Assembly (NCBI GenBank): GCA_010093685.1
Contig: MU006237.1
Span: 1-64,000, forward strand
Origin: Ophiobolus disseminans
Lineage: Eukaryota; Ascomycota; Dothideomycetes; Pleosporales; Phaeosphaeriaceae
DNA: 64,000 nucleotides
Direction: 5' to 3'
Of this stretch, positions 10,984 through 20,305 are shown piece by piece; the stretch's first letter is position 1, and the number at the start of each line of letters is the position of its first letter. Made by a program: the position numbers and the translations under genes. The notes below the pieces were generated by a model. The model did not search any database. It saw nothing but the letters and a program-made list of their open reading frames with translations, and had not been told where the DNA came from.

Positions 10984-11460
10984 CTATCCGCCGTCCACTC
11001 TACGTTGTCTAGCGAGGCGCATAAAGACAACATGCAGCGGAGCTATTCCGAAACGAATACACGTGCGCGGGCGTACACCCCCATCGTCCACAGTAACCAG
11101 TGCGCTCTTGAACTTCTCGCCTTCAGCCGATATCCACTGCAACTCAATCTGGCCCGTTCCTCTCTCGACCACAGTATCCATAAGCTCACGAACACACCCC
11201 AACATGACTCCCTTGACTTCATCAAGACTTTCGCTCTGCTTTACCACGATGATGTTCGAAGTGCTGCTCAGCGGAATTCCGGCGGCGACCTGTCTGACCT
11301 GGGGATGTACATTCGCGACGTACGACCATTTGTATTCTCGCCTGGTCTGTTCTATCGTTGTTGTGTTCGATACGCTCCATTCGGTTCGGATGGGCGGCTT
11401 AATGGGGTGGATCGACTCTAGGCGAACGAGTATGAAGAGGTTGAGTTTGATTAGGGGCAT
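10984..11460 (-). CDS. WWEI-array family protein, copy 2 (C-terminus altered)
   Basis: 158 residues. The N-terminal family strand is clear (NLFILVRLESIHPIKPP), followed by KWSYVANV, which parallels EWSYSNVLES in copy 1, and by a helix and a hydrophobic strand (GQIELQWISAEGE). The terminal WWEI strand is missing: after LVTVDDGG the frame runs into VRPRTCIRFG. In the next frame one reads GVYARARVFVSE then a stop. It may have lost its C-terminal strand by a frame change or may simply have diverged. Unknown function. Confidence 0.5.
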   Translation of the reverse strand: MPLIKLNLFILVRLESIHPIKPPIRTEWSVSNTTTIEQTRREYKWSYVANVHPQVRQVAAGIPLSSTSNIIVVKQSESLDEVKGVMLGCVRELMDTVVERGTGQIELQWISAEGEKFKSALVTVDDGGVRPRTCIRFGIAPLHVVFMRLARQRRVDGG

Positions 11461-11826
11461 TGTGGTTGAATGTGTAGAAGTTTGGGAAAGGTGCGAGCTG
11501 GCTGTGGTATGTCAACGGAGTATCCTTGCATTGCTTGCTACTGGTGATCACGCCGAATGCTGCATTCCGGATCTTATTTCCTTTGGGGGAGGGAGCAAAC
11601 ACTAGAGTCGACGCCGCCGCTTCATGTAATTCACAGCTATCAGTCTTCCCACGATTCCTCGGGAGATGGCTATCTTCTGAGTAACAACCAACAAAGACGA
11701 CAAGTTACTTCCTAGGAACAGACTATCTGGGTATCACAACGGGACGAGAATGCTGCTTCAAAGGTTTATTTCAAACGCCAATATACCTAATTTGTAGGTC
11801 TCGATACTACACTCCATACTCAGTCC
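11461..11826. other. Spacer between copies 2 and 3
   Basis: Nothing recognised. It contains the presumed promoter of copy 2. Confidence 0.3.
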
Positions 11827-12247
11827 TCAACCTACAGTCACCTTAACTATCTCCCACCAAACGTAATCATTCCATGATGCATCCTCATAGCGATCCAGGC
11901 ACCACTCTCCCAACCCCGACTACCTAGCCTCCAAGACATCTTGCCCACTCCATTTTCAGCTTTCAACCGACGCTCGACCTCCGTCAAAGCGAATGCTTTA
12001 TCTTGTCCGTTAGTCCATCCCCGTTCGAGCTACGGTCCAATATCTCAAGGTCCGAATCCTTGTTATGCAGTATTCCAGCGCAGACTTGCCCTTCGAAAGC
12101 TGTCATAGGATCAGCCCACTTCCGTTGGTACAACGGATCGAGCGAAGCTTCCTTTTGGGGGAACAGTGTGTAGTTGGTAACCACATTTGGTTTGCGGTCT
12201 TGTAAGGATTTGATCTTGACGAGCATGAACATTTCTGTGGTAGACAT
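11827..12247 (-). pseudogene. WWEI-array family, copy 3, frameshifted
   Basis: From ATG 12247 the family N-terminus is present (EMFMLVKIKSLQDRKPNVV) and continues to about 12000. The sequence then carries on one frame over (AFALTEVERRLKAENGVG, then SRGWESGAW) and again one frame over from about 11890 (ASWNDYVWWEIVKVTVG, stop at 11827). The last piece is a textbook family C-terminus. Both shifts fit loss of one G (near AAG-AT and TGG-AT). The pieces abut, so introns do not explain them. This is either a pseudogene or two indel errors in the assembly. Confidence 0.6.
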
Positions 12248-12531
12248 GTTCGAGAAAGGTTCTTGGTGAGAAGAAAGAGAAGGGAAGTGCGACGATTTGC
12301 TGCTTATAATGATGTGAAAAGATTCCTGGATTGCTACCGACTGTCACGAATCACGAGTCAGCTGGCCACTCCTACCTACACAATGACTAGTCACCTCTTG
12401 CAGACACACCGCAAGTACCTCGGCCTTTTACTCCATCTTAATGATATCGAGATAATTCCCAGCTTACCAGACGCTAGTAGCTACATGACCATTGGTATAT
12501 CATCGATCGCAGCAATCCAACCTCTGATTTA

Positions 12532-13041
12532 CTAGACAGACTTCACCCAACCATTGCTCAACTCTGGATGCCCCAAACCGACGGGAACCTCGATTCTAAC
12601 GATCTGCCACCAGATATACACGTCAGGTCCTGGTGTGCTGTTGGGGTACAAACGTATGCAAGCGTGAGCAACCTCACTAGCATATGTATGGTCGATCTGA
12701 GACTCATAGTGCAAACCGGCTTTAGCTCCGTCTATCACGCGTTTGCAAGCGAGTTCTGGCAGCCTCGTTTTGGCCATTGTATCGTCCCAATAAACTTCGC
12801 AAGCATGGATAGACTCGCTACAATGCATGCTGATTGCCACGCCAAGCTTTACGGGCACAGAACCACCATCTGAAGATGTGTCAATCATGATGGCTGCCCA
12901 GGAGTCTTCCATGGAATGTCCGGGGAGATCCGTGTGGTTTGCGTCGACGTTTGAATTGTAAGCCGTCGCTCGAATGGTCGGGTTGGTTCGGTAGTAGGAC
13001 TCTGAGCGTATGATTACGAACGCCATTGTTATGTCTCTCAT
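12532..13041 (-). CDS. WWEI-array family protein, copy 4
   Basis: 169 residues, intact. N-terminal strand MAFVIIRSESYYRTNPTIRA and C-terminal strand DVYIWWQIVRIEVPVG match the array consensus, with Gln in place of Glu. The middle part is Cys/His-bearing and less acidic than in copies 1 and 7. An alternative start at 13026 (MAFV) resembles the compact N-termini of copies 5 and 7. No targeting signal. Function unknown. Confidence 0.65.
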   Translation of the reverse strand: MRDITMAFVIIRSESYYRTNPTIRATAYNSNVDANHTDLPGHSMEDSWAAIMIDTSSDGGSVPVKLGVAISMHCSESIHACEVYWDDTMAKTRLPELACKRVIDGAKAGLHYESQIDHTYASEVAHACIRLYPNSTPGPDVYIWWQIVRIEVPVGLGHPELSNGWVKSV

Positions 13042-13285
13042 CTTGGGCAGGAATACAGTGAATGCACAGAAGCGAGAGCAAGAACTTCATATAATCTTTT
13101 CAAGAATTCCTGCAAACGACCACTGCGCTTGTCTCAAACCACCGACGACTGTCTCAGAATAACGCAACAACGGGTAGTGTTCCGGAACACCAGGTTCACT
13201 GGCTACATGTCAGTTTGAGACAGTCAGGAGATAGGTCTACTCAACGCATTCTTGTTCACCCTTCTAGTACCAATACCACCACTTC
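13042..13285. other. Spacer between copies 4 and 5
   Basis: Nothing recognised beyond flanking regulatory DNA of the array. Confidence 0.3.
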
Positions 13286-13750
13286 CTACCGGTACATTGC
13301 CATACTAGGCGGCGCACTCCTATCGATGGCAACCTCCACGGACCTTATCTCCCACCAAAAATGGTCATCGCCCTCTCGAACATGACCCAGAGGATGAACA
13401 CCATCACCAGGCGCTGTCCACTCCATCACCACTTCCCGTCCCGACATCGCACCCATCATCTCGGTGGCGAGATTTTCCATTAATCGCCCTCTCATATCCA
13501 TGAGATCTTCTTCCCAACCCTGATCATGAACGCCGACGGAGGTGAAGGGAGTGTTTGGTATACCGGCGCCGAGTTTTATGGCACGGCCCTTGGGAGTGGC
13601 CAAGGGCTCTGAGTCGTCCCATCTGTGGGTGACGGTGTTGATGCGCCGGACGGCTCCGATTCCTTGAAGTGGCAGGTAGTCGACAATGAGGCCCGGCTTT
13701 TCAGGTCGGTGTGATTGGGTGCGGACAGTTATGTAGGCGTACAGAGCCAT
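13286..13750 (-). CDS. WWEI-array family protein, copy 5
   Basis: 154 residues, intact, and one of the clearest members. N-terminus MALYAYITVRTQSHRPEKPG; then a helical stretch (GRLMENLATEMMGAMSGREV) leading into VVMEWTAPGDG; C-terminus DHFWWEIRSVEVAI. The order strand, variable middle, helix, strand, WWEI strand is the same in the siblings and suggests a small mixed alpha/beta domain. An in-frame ATG at 13831 would add a hydrophobic leader (MKFSLLFSYFCTILNSL) absent from the siblings; I consider 13750 the start. Function unknown. Confidence 0.7.
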   Translation of the reverse strand: MALYAYITVRTQSHRPEKPGLIVDYLPLQGIGAVRRINTVTHRWDDSEPLATPKGRAIKLGAGIPNTPFTSVGVHDQGWEEDLMDMRGRLMENLATEMMGAMSGREVVMEWTAPGDGVHPLGHVREGDDHFWWEIRSVEVAIDRSAPPSMAMYR

Positions 13751-14159
13751 GTTTGGTGACTTTGGCGAGCTTGATCGGTTTAGTGAGTTGAGGATTGTAC
13801 AAAAATAGGAGAAAAGGAGAGAAAATTTCAAGGCACGGTGAGTAAGCTCTTTACACTAACAACAGCTGCCGTTTGCGAACCTCTGTCACGCGCGTTCCAC
13901 ATTACAAACGCTAGGCTAACATGTGACTATGATAAGCTCAAGAGAAGCTCATTCACCACGAGGAGTAATATCCGAAAGTTGGCGCAGATATCTTAGGTCG
14001 TAAGTCACTTCACCTAAACAAGGCAATTTTAAGTATTTCGCATTTAGTCCTTATTTTAATTAGTCAAACACTGACGTCAAGCATTGCAACTATGATTTGG
14101 CTGCCCAAGTCTCGATTCCAAGCTCTCCATCAAGCTTTGCCACGTTGCCTTCCCGTACA
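13751..14159. other. Spacer between copies 5 and 6
   Basis: About 400 bases; the stretch at 13980-14090 looks A+T-rich. No coding signal. Confidence 0.3.
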
Positions 14160-14768
14160 TCAAATTCCCGCTGGATCTTCGTACACCACATTCACATCAG
14201 CGATCTCCCACCAGACATGTGTAACGTCCTCATCCACCATTTCGGCACCCTTGCCGCCTTCTAGGTCTCTCTCCCACCATTCCACCACTAGCTTCCCGCC
14301 TGCAACCTTTTCCATTGCGGCCTTCATATCCTCGCCGATGAAATGTCGCATATCTTCTTCCAGCGACTCACGTGACTGGCTGTGGTTCTTGACCTTGATC
14401 AGAACATCTTCCTCATCGGTACCCTCGTCGATATTCTTGTCGGCATCCTTATCGGTCTTCCTGTCGGCATTCTTGTCGGTATCTTCGCCGCCGCTCTTCT
14501 GGATGCCAGCCGTCGGCATGAACATGTTTCCGTTGCTACCGACCAAAGGTCCGCCACCTCTCTTCGTAGTGAAAATCGTGTTTGGTGGGTCGACCGTGGA
14601 TTTGTACATGAGGCTTTGCTTGTAAAGCTTGAAGACTGTGAGAACAGTAGGCTTGTTCGCGTGAGGGGCTTCAAGTCAAACGAGGACGTACGCCTTTTCA
14701 TTGACGTTCCTCACTTTCAGGAGGTATTGGCTCTTTACTATGATCGGTAGTTTAGGCAGGCTGGACAT
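14160..14768 (-). pseudogene. WWEI-array family, copy 6, stop at conserved Arg
   Basis: One frame runs from ATG 14768 to the stop at 14160, except for a TGA at 14678-14676 (codon 31). The residues around it, AYVLV-stop-LEAPHANKP, align with the sibling strand (hydrophobic run, then Arg) in which this position is always Arg or Lys. CGA to TGA is the simplest origin. Downstream, the frame keeps the helix (DMRHFIGEDMKAAMEKVAGG), VVEWWERDLEG and the terminal THVWWEIADVNVVYE. It also holds an Asp/Lys-rich repeat (DKNADRKTDKDADKNIDEGT). Translation from the later ATG 14609 would lack the N-terminal strand. Confidence 0.65.
14398..14484 (-). repeat. Degenerate Asp/Lys coding repeat
   Basis: Imperfect 12-15 base units, read on the minus strand as GAC-AAG-(AAT)-GCC-type codons, give the DK-rich stretch of array copy 6. 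The siblings have no equivalent, so this looks like a local replication-slippage expansion. Confidence 0.55.
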
Positions 14769-15008
14769 TACTGCGCCTTGTGGAGAACGTGTTGAAGTTA
14801 TGGAAGGGAGATGCAGGAATGAAGAGAATGGAGCGAAGGCCGAGTATTTTTATCGCGTATCTGCGTGAGCTTGCTCACAGTGATTGCTGACTTCTCTCAC
14901 CAGCAGGTCGTTTGTGCTAAATGATTAAATCATGTGCTCATTGGAACGAGTCATTACGGCAAAGAAACCTCCAGTAACACAGTCCTTGTTCCGCGGCCAT
15001 TTTTCCTG

Positions 15009-15626
15009 TTAGTTCGCTATGTTTACATCATCTCCACCCATATCCCACGATTCATCCACATCATCCACATCATTCCCATCCTCCCAGTCCTCGAAGATAT
15101 CCATGTCTTTTCCAACAGCGTCCTCGACCTCTGTTTTCCGTCTCTTTCGATCTCTGCCTTTTTCCGCGTCTTCCTCGACGGCCTTATCTGTGGCCCGATC
15201 TTCAACATCTACCGGTACGAGCTCATACCAGCAAAAGCTAGATTCTCTCAATTTGATCCTTACACAGGTCTGCCCCATCCATTTGATCCTGGCTCTGGTG
15301 TTGTGATCGTCCCCCCCACGCTCTTTGCCGCTTTCTTCGGCGAAAGTTGGGATGTTTTGAAGGCGTTTCAATGCATCATCGCGAGACGTTGTGCCGTAAG
15401 ATATGTGCAAAGTCTTACCGGCCATCTTGTCGATGTCGACCGCGATGCGATAGATCCTAGGGTCGTTGGTAACTTCTTCATCGATGATCATGTATTCCTG
15501 CACCGTTCGGGTTTCGTCGTTCGCTAACAATATTGGTAGGCCGGTGAGGGTGATGTCGTGAGTTCTGTAGGATGGCTGCAAATGGTTGTTTGAGTCGAAA
15601 CGCACAATGAGGTATAACGTCGGCAT
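15009..15626 (-). CDS. WWEI-array family protein, copy 7, with basic/acidic tail
   Basis: 205 residues. N-terminal strand MPTLYLIVRFDSNNHLQPSY and the family helix (RDDALKRLQNI) are clear. The terminal strand is modified (FCWYELVPVDVED). Unlike the siblings it carries a 55-residue tail with a basic cluster (KGRDRKRRKTEVED), a plausible nuclear localisation signal, and then an acidic Asp/Glu-rich end. This is the only array member in which I see a subcellular address. Function unknown. Confidence 0.65.
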   Translation of the reverse strand: MPTLYLIVRFDSNNHLQPSYRTHDITLTGLPILLANDETRTVQEYMIIDEEVTNDPRIYRIAVDIDKMAGKTLHISYGTTSRDDALKRLQNIPTFAEESGKERGGDDHNTRARIKWMGQTCVRIKLRESSFCWYELVPVDVEDRATDKAVEEDAEKGRDRKRRKTEVEDAVGKDMDIFEDWEDGNDVDDVDESWDMGGDDVNIAN

Positions 15627-15947
15627 CTCAGGGGATCTGGAGTTGAAGCGGTGAGTGAGAACAGTAACATTGTGCGAAAGAGCAAGCTAATGATGTAGCG
15701 AAGCTCAGACCAGCCGCTTGCTGAGTCAGGCGCCGGGTCGTGAATGTGTCGATCTCGTGATCACCGAACTGGAAACAAATGGAGACATTCACCTGTGAAC
15801 ACTGTGCAGGTGATCACTGAGACATCCATGACATGACTCATTATGCACTCACATCACGCAATGTGTCAAGACTATTCAGGATGAAGTTTTAATCCCTTCG
15901 TTCCTGACAGAAGCCCAACCTCAAAAGTATCATCAGGAACTGCACAA
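15627..15947. other. Divergent spacer, copy 7 / RING 1
   Basis: 321 bases between divergent starts; shared promoter region. A short symmetric stretch is present (CACCTGTGAACACTGTGCAG near 15790-15809). Confidence 0.35.
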
Positions 15948-16676
15948 ATGACTACAAGAAACTCACAAACTCACCGCATGAGCCTTGCAAATACGACTGG
16001 ATTCGATTCGATGGCCAGTACACAGCTGGTCACATATGCCGCTCATGAGCTACTGAATACTACCATTGCCCTTGACGAGGAGATGGCAGTGCATCAATGC
16101 ACAGTAGTACCGCCAAACTACGCCCCGCATCCAGTTTACGATAGCTACGTCGATATGTATGCAGAGTTGCTCACCAACCATATCTCGCCTTTATGGTTTT
16201 TGCATGGGCAAATCGGTGAGAGCGGATCGAATGCCTGGAGTAATTTGGCAACTCACCATCTTGTTGCGGACCACTTCAACCACGTTGCTCGTCAATAGGA
16301 GTACCAACAGTTCGATCATAATCATGAAATTGCTAGTGGCTCTGAGTTTATGATCTACGGGGGTGTCGTTCTGCATGCAACCTCTCCGACGTTCATATCA
16401 TCTGATCGAACCGAAACCATCAACTTAGTATCTTTTCTAGATGAGATTGGGGAGGCGGCGATGGGGTTTGGCGACAAATGCTCGATATGCTGGGACGTTT
16501 TCGATGGCGACGACCACACACCTTTGAGACTGCCATGTTGTAAGCAAGTTCTTGGTAAATATTGTCTTGCTGAATGGCTACAATCCCAAATCCAGAAACT
16601 CTGCCCACTTTGTCGGCAAGACATTGTAGTTGCTAAGGCCAGACTTGGGTTAATTAAGTGGGTATATTCAACCTAG
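15948..16676 (+). pseudogene. RING-like gene 1 with in-frame TAG
   Basis: One frame of 243 codons from ATG 15948 to TAG 16674, broken only by TAG at 16296-16298. The part before the stop resembles the N-terminus of RING gene 2 (PNYAPHPVYDSYVDMYAELL versus PDFTPHPAYNEFREM). The part after it holds the RING (CSICWDVFD, LPCCKQVLGKYC, CPLCRQDIV). So both halves belong to one gene, and the TAG, one C-to-T change from CAG, splits it. No intron can remove it: flanking GT/AG pairs are too close. An ATG at 16350 could start a RING-only product. Possible ubiquitin ligase relic, or a gene needing readthrough or editing. Confidence 0.65.
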
Positions 16677-17262
16677 GAGCTTTAATCCTGCACATGCCTC
16701 AATCATCCATTTCGACAACTCAGTTGCCTCCCAATCACACCTTTATGGACATGGCCCAGAAATCAGTTGTATTTGTTGACCTAACCTTGGAGTTATACCT
16801 CTTACCGAAATAGTGACATTCTTTTTTTCTCACAATACAGTCACATGCAGCAGCATGCAGCCTTCACGTTTGCTGCACTCCTTCATCTTCTCCGAACCTC
16901 ATTAGCAATCTCATGACACGTGGCATGTACGTGCTAACAATGCCGTTGGTCAGTTTCATAGTTGGAGCTCACGTATGCAGGGTATTTCGGACTGTGTGAA
17001 GGCGGACAATGTGTTTTAATGAAATCAGGAACATTCGCTTGCAATCACATGACGTGCCACTACCTATAAAGGGTCCTTCCTCGCCAGCTTGCTAGCGTAA
17101 AGATCGCGCAAACACCACACTAAAGGCCCAAACTATATTGTGCAGACTTAACACCTCCATACGACTGCATCAACCGCTTCCTGTATATCTACTGTGTTTT
17201 GTACATCTTTCTTGGATGCCGGATAACAAACAATTTCATACTGCTATTACTCAACCGCAGAT
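16677..17262. promoter_or_regulatory. Upstream region of RING gene 2 with TATA box
   Basis: A TATAAA at 17065-17070 lies about 195 bases before the start of RING gene 2 and fits a TATA box followed by a long leader. Direct and inverted copies of a GCAGCATGCAG-like element occur at 16846-16863. No gene is visible. Confidence 0.4.
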
Positions 17263-18003
17263 ATGTCCAGCACACACCTAGTCCTTCTACCCAGCCCCTC
17301 AGAGCTTTTCCTAGTGTGTCGAGCCATGGCTGACGAGATGCGCTACCACGATTGCCAGAAACCAGTCCCAGACTTCACCCCACACCCCGCTTACAACGAG
17401 TTTCGAGAGATGCTCGGGCGTTTTCCCGCTGCAGACATTACCATTGACGACATTCTTAAGGAGAATCCAGAGATGGAGAAAGATACACCTGTGCACGGTA
17501 ACTTGATGACGTGCATCTACTGGTACATGGTGAACATCGGCGTAATCGACAACCAGGAGAGTGGCAACTCATGTCCTTGTGGGTTCCGAAACATCAGCGA
17601 CAGTAGCACTGGGAGCGACTCGGACGGAGAATCTAGCGAGCGCGAGGACGATGAAAGCGATGCCGACGACGAAAGCGACGAAGATGACGATTCTACCGAT
17701 GAAGACACCGACGATGAGGAGAGTGAATCGTTCAAATGCGAAATGGATGAAGAGGAGGCCGATGACTTTGTATCGGCTCTTGATACGGTTGCTTTGACAT
17801 CCATCCTACCAGAAGACATGAGATGCCCAATCTGCTGGGACGACTTCGACGAAAAGGCCGACCGCGGAATCGACAATACGCCGGTCCGAACTCCTTGTTG
17901 CAAAAAACTCTTTATGAAAGGCTGTCGTACTGAAGCTTTAGTGGGAGACGACGTGCGTTGCCCAATGTGTCGGCAAGACATTGTGGGCGATACTGAATAC
18001 TGA
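17263..18003 (+). CDS. RING-like protein 2, acidic linker
   Basis: 246 residues, single exon. An N-terminal conserved block (PDFTPHPAYNEFREM) is shared with RING genes 1 and 3. A central, almost purely acidic and Ser-rich linker spans about residues 115-165. The C-terminal RING-like domain reads CPICWDDFD, TPCCKKLFMKGC, CPMCRQDIV. Classical RING fingers have Cys-x-His in the middle; here the His position is Lys and two Cys are adjacent, so zinc binding would have to be rearranged. An E3 ubiquitin ligase role is likely by family resemblance but unproven. Member of a three-gene tandem array. Confidence 0.75.
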   Translation: MSSTHLVLLPSPSELFLVCRAMADEMRYHDCQKPVPDFTPHPAYNEFREMLGRFPAADITIDDILKENPEMEKDTPVHGNLMTCIYWYMVNIGVIDNQESGNSCPCGFRNISDSSTGSDSDGESSEREDDESDADDESDEDDDSTDEDTDDEESESFKCEMDEEEADDFVSALDTVALTSILPEDMRCPICWDDFDEKADRGIDNTPVRTPCCKKLFMKGCRTEALVGDDVRCPMCRQDIVGDTEY

Positions 18004-18291
18004 GAGATGTGTACTGGCGATCGGAGCTTCACGATTGTATTGGAAAGGGCAATGTGAGCTTAGCGTCACCTCTCAAATCGTCACTTCTCCCGAACGGGTA
18101 ATGGCATTTGCGTATCTGCTTACTGAAGTGTTCAGACACATTGCGCAGTTACAACGGTCCAATATCACACAATACAAATCAAATACAAATAGCACTTCAG
18201 TCCAATATTGTCCCATATCCTTCAGCACACACTTTCATTCGAACCAAGGTAGTACCGCAACTCAAAGCACGTCAAATACCCTTTTTGCAGT

Positions 18292-19029
18292 ATGTCACAA
18301 AACACTGCGGTGCCCTTTACAGCTCTTCAATTTCTCGCTGCAGGCCAGCTTCTAGAGAGTGAGTTGTGGGCGTATTTCCCTGATGGAAATTATGACTCTG
18401 TAGGCTCCTATAACCCTTGTCCTGCTTTCGACCTGTTTGCCGCCATGGCCCTCGAGATAACACAGCGGGATCTCACTCTCCTCGGCTTCATCCGCAGCGG
18501 ACTTCGAAACTCCCACTCCGGCGACGACTCTCCCGGCGAGGCACGACTCCGCAAATCAACGTTTGAGGTACTACTCACAATATTTGACAAGAATCCGTCA
18601 TTGGCGAATTTTCTCGGTACACATGTTGCATTATCATCGTCGCCGTCGTTGCAGAATATACCGGATGATTACGACGAGCATGCCAACTATGATCGTCTTC
18701 TAGTTGCTTTCCAGGCTGCTCAGGCTGGTCTAGTTGATGATACCGTATTGACCCGACCCAAGGCTTTCGATTTCGTCAATATGCTTGAGAAGCCTGACAT
18801 CGGCAGCATCGCGCCAGAAGACGATAAGTGTCCTATTTGTTTTGAAGAGTTCCTTCCAACTACGGCATACATGGACCATGGGCCGATCAAGACGCCTTGT
18901 TGCCGTCAGCTCTTCGGTCGAGGCTGTTTGGCTGATGCCCTTACTGAGACCAAGATACGTTGCCCGATGTGTCGACAAGACATTTATGAGTGCGCTGTAC
19001 GCGCGGTCTCACATACTGCTAAGAAGTGA
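18292..19029 (+). CDS. RING-like protein 3
   Basis: 245 residues, single exon, next in the tandem array. The N-terminal block is divergent (NPCPAFDLFAAMALEITQRD). The C-terminal RING-like domain reads CPICFEEFLP, TPCCRQLFGRGC, CPMCRQDIY, with the same Cys-Cys pair and missing His as genes 1 and 2. It lacks the long acidic linker of gene 2. Likely E3 ubiquitin ligase type; substrate unknown. Confidence 0.75.
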   Translation: MSQNTAVPFTALQFLAAGQLLESELWAYFPDGNYDSVGSYNPCPAFDLFAAMALEITQRDLTLLGFIRSGLRNSHSGDDSPGEARLRKSTFEVLLTIFDKNPSLANFLGTHVALSSSPSLQNIPDDYDEHANYDRLLVAFQAAQAGLVDDTVLTRPKAFDFVNMLEKPDIGSIAPEDDKCPICFEEFLPTTAYMDHGPIKTPCCRQLFGRGCLADALTETKIRCPMCRQDIYECAVRAVSHTAKK

Positions 19030-19341
19030 GTTTGTAGACTCTGCTCGTGAAGAGCCTACTAGATTTTATCCCTTCGTAGCAAGACAATCCACGTAATAGG
19101 ACGCTAACAGACACTCTCTAATATAATGTAATTCTAAGAAAGTATCCCCTCATTATACATTCCATTGCTCTCTAACATTTTTTATAACGGAGTAATACCT
19201 CGTACTCCTTAGCTTAAAGCAGCTTAGCTGTAATCCGTCGCTGCTAACTCCTTAAGTACAATGACTCATACGCTCTACATCCAACATGCGCAACCTTACA
19301 AGGGAGAACGTGATTACCACCCCGAAAGCGCGGAATTTGCC
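19030..19341. other. A+T-rich spacer
   Basis: 312 bases, markedly A+T-rich from about 19085 to 19200. GGAGTA and TACTCC at 19191-19210 form a small inverted repeat, and AGCTTAAAGCAGCTTAGCT follows. It could be the remnant of a mobile element, but no terminal repeats or coding fragments could be shown. Confidence 0.35.
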
Positions 19342-20038
19342 ATGGCACGCACGGCACTCTTTGTGATCGACATCCAAGTCGAATTAGCGCAAAATGCAGC
19401 GACCGAAATATCACACGCGGAGCGAATTCGAGACGGCGGAACTCAAATCCTACAAAGCGCACGTCAAGCCATCGACTCGGCTAGCGAACATGAAAGAGTG
19501 CCAGATTTGGAAATTGTGTTTGTGCAACACGAGGAGGTTGCAGAGAAAGGACCGTTAGTGAAAGGGAGCAAAGCCTGGAAGCTCGTGTTCAAGCCACGAG
19601 ACGATAATAGATGGGAAAGATTAGTGTCAAAGGATGTTCGTGAGTAATATCCAGCTCTTGGAATTTGATGTTGATTCATGCTTAATTTGACAAACGCTCT
19701 TAGGCGATGCCTTCGAGTCCAATCCGCAGCTTGCAGTCGAGCTGAGAAACGAGGGTGTAGAGACGATTGTGGCTTTTGGAATACAAAGTGAATGCTGCGT
19801 GCTTTCGACTTGTAGAGGTGCGCTGGCCGCTGGATTCAATGTCGTCTTGTTGCAAGGTGCGCACTCTACTTATGACATTGATGGTAAGACAGCGGGGGCT
19901 ATTGAAGGAGAGGTAGAGGCTCAGCTCGTGACGACTGGCGCCGAGGTAGTACCCTGGGAGTTGTGGAAGCCATCAGCTTCAAATATGTATAGTGGACAAA
20001 CAGTGTGCAAAGGTGCTCGTATCTATCAGGTTCTCTAG
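19342..20038 (+). CDS. Isochorismatase-like cysteine hydrolase
   Basis: About 210 residues from exons 19342-19639 and 19704-20038 (GTGAGT donor, CTTAG acceptor; the joined codon is CGC in KDVRDAFESN). The fold and triad of the isochorismatase/nicotinamidase superfamily are visible: Asp in ALFVIDIQVELAQ, Lys in LVSKDV, and the nucleophile Cys in GIQSECCVLSTCRGALAAG. The family hydrolyses C-N or enol-ether bonds of small molecules; the substrate here cannot be deduced. An in-frame ATG at 19261 would add 27 residues. No signal peptide, so probably cytosolic. Confidence 0.85.
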
Positions 20039-20305
20039 CCCTGTGGGATTACTCAGGTGGTGTGTTTACAATACATTTAGAGGTTTTGTAGGTGTGTTCG
20101 TTGACATAAGCTATACGCCGGGTCCTTCCAACCTAGTCCTACTCGTCACTCACAGCTTGCTCGTCAAACCCACATCCTCGCCACACGACCTATCAATCCA
20201 CTGCTTCCATCACGTGCACCAATAAGCATGACCCTAACCCTGACCACCAAAATGCTATTTATCATTTCCTTCCATAAATCACCGGAGCACATCCTCCTTC
20301 CTTCC

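Noticed and set aside
14092..14750. Plus-strand frames over array copy 6, one with hydrophobic LVDILVGILIG repeats
   Set aside because: They are the antisense of the Asp/Lys-rich repeat; the hydrophobic pattern is simply GAC/AAG-type codons read backwards.
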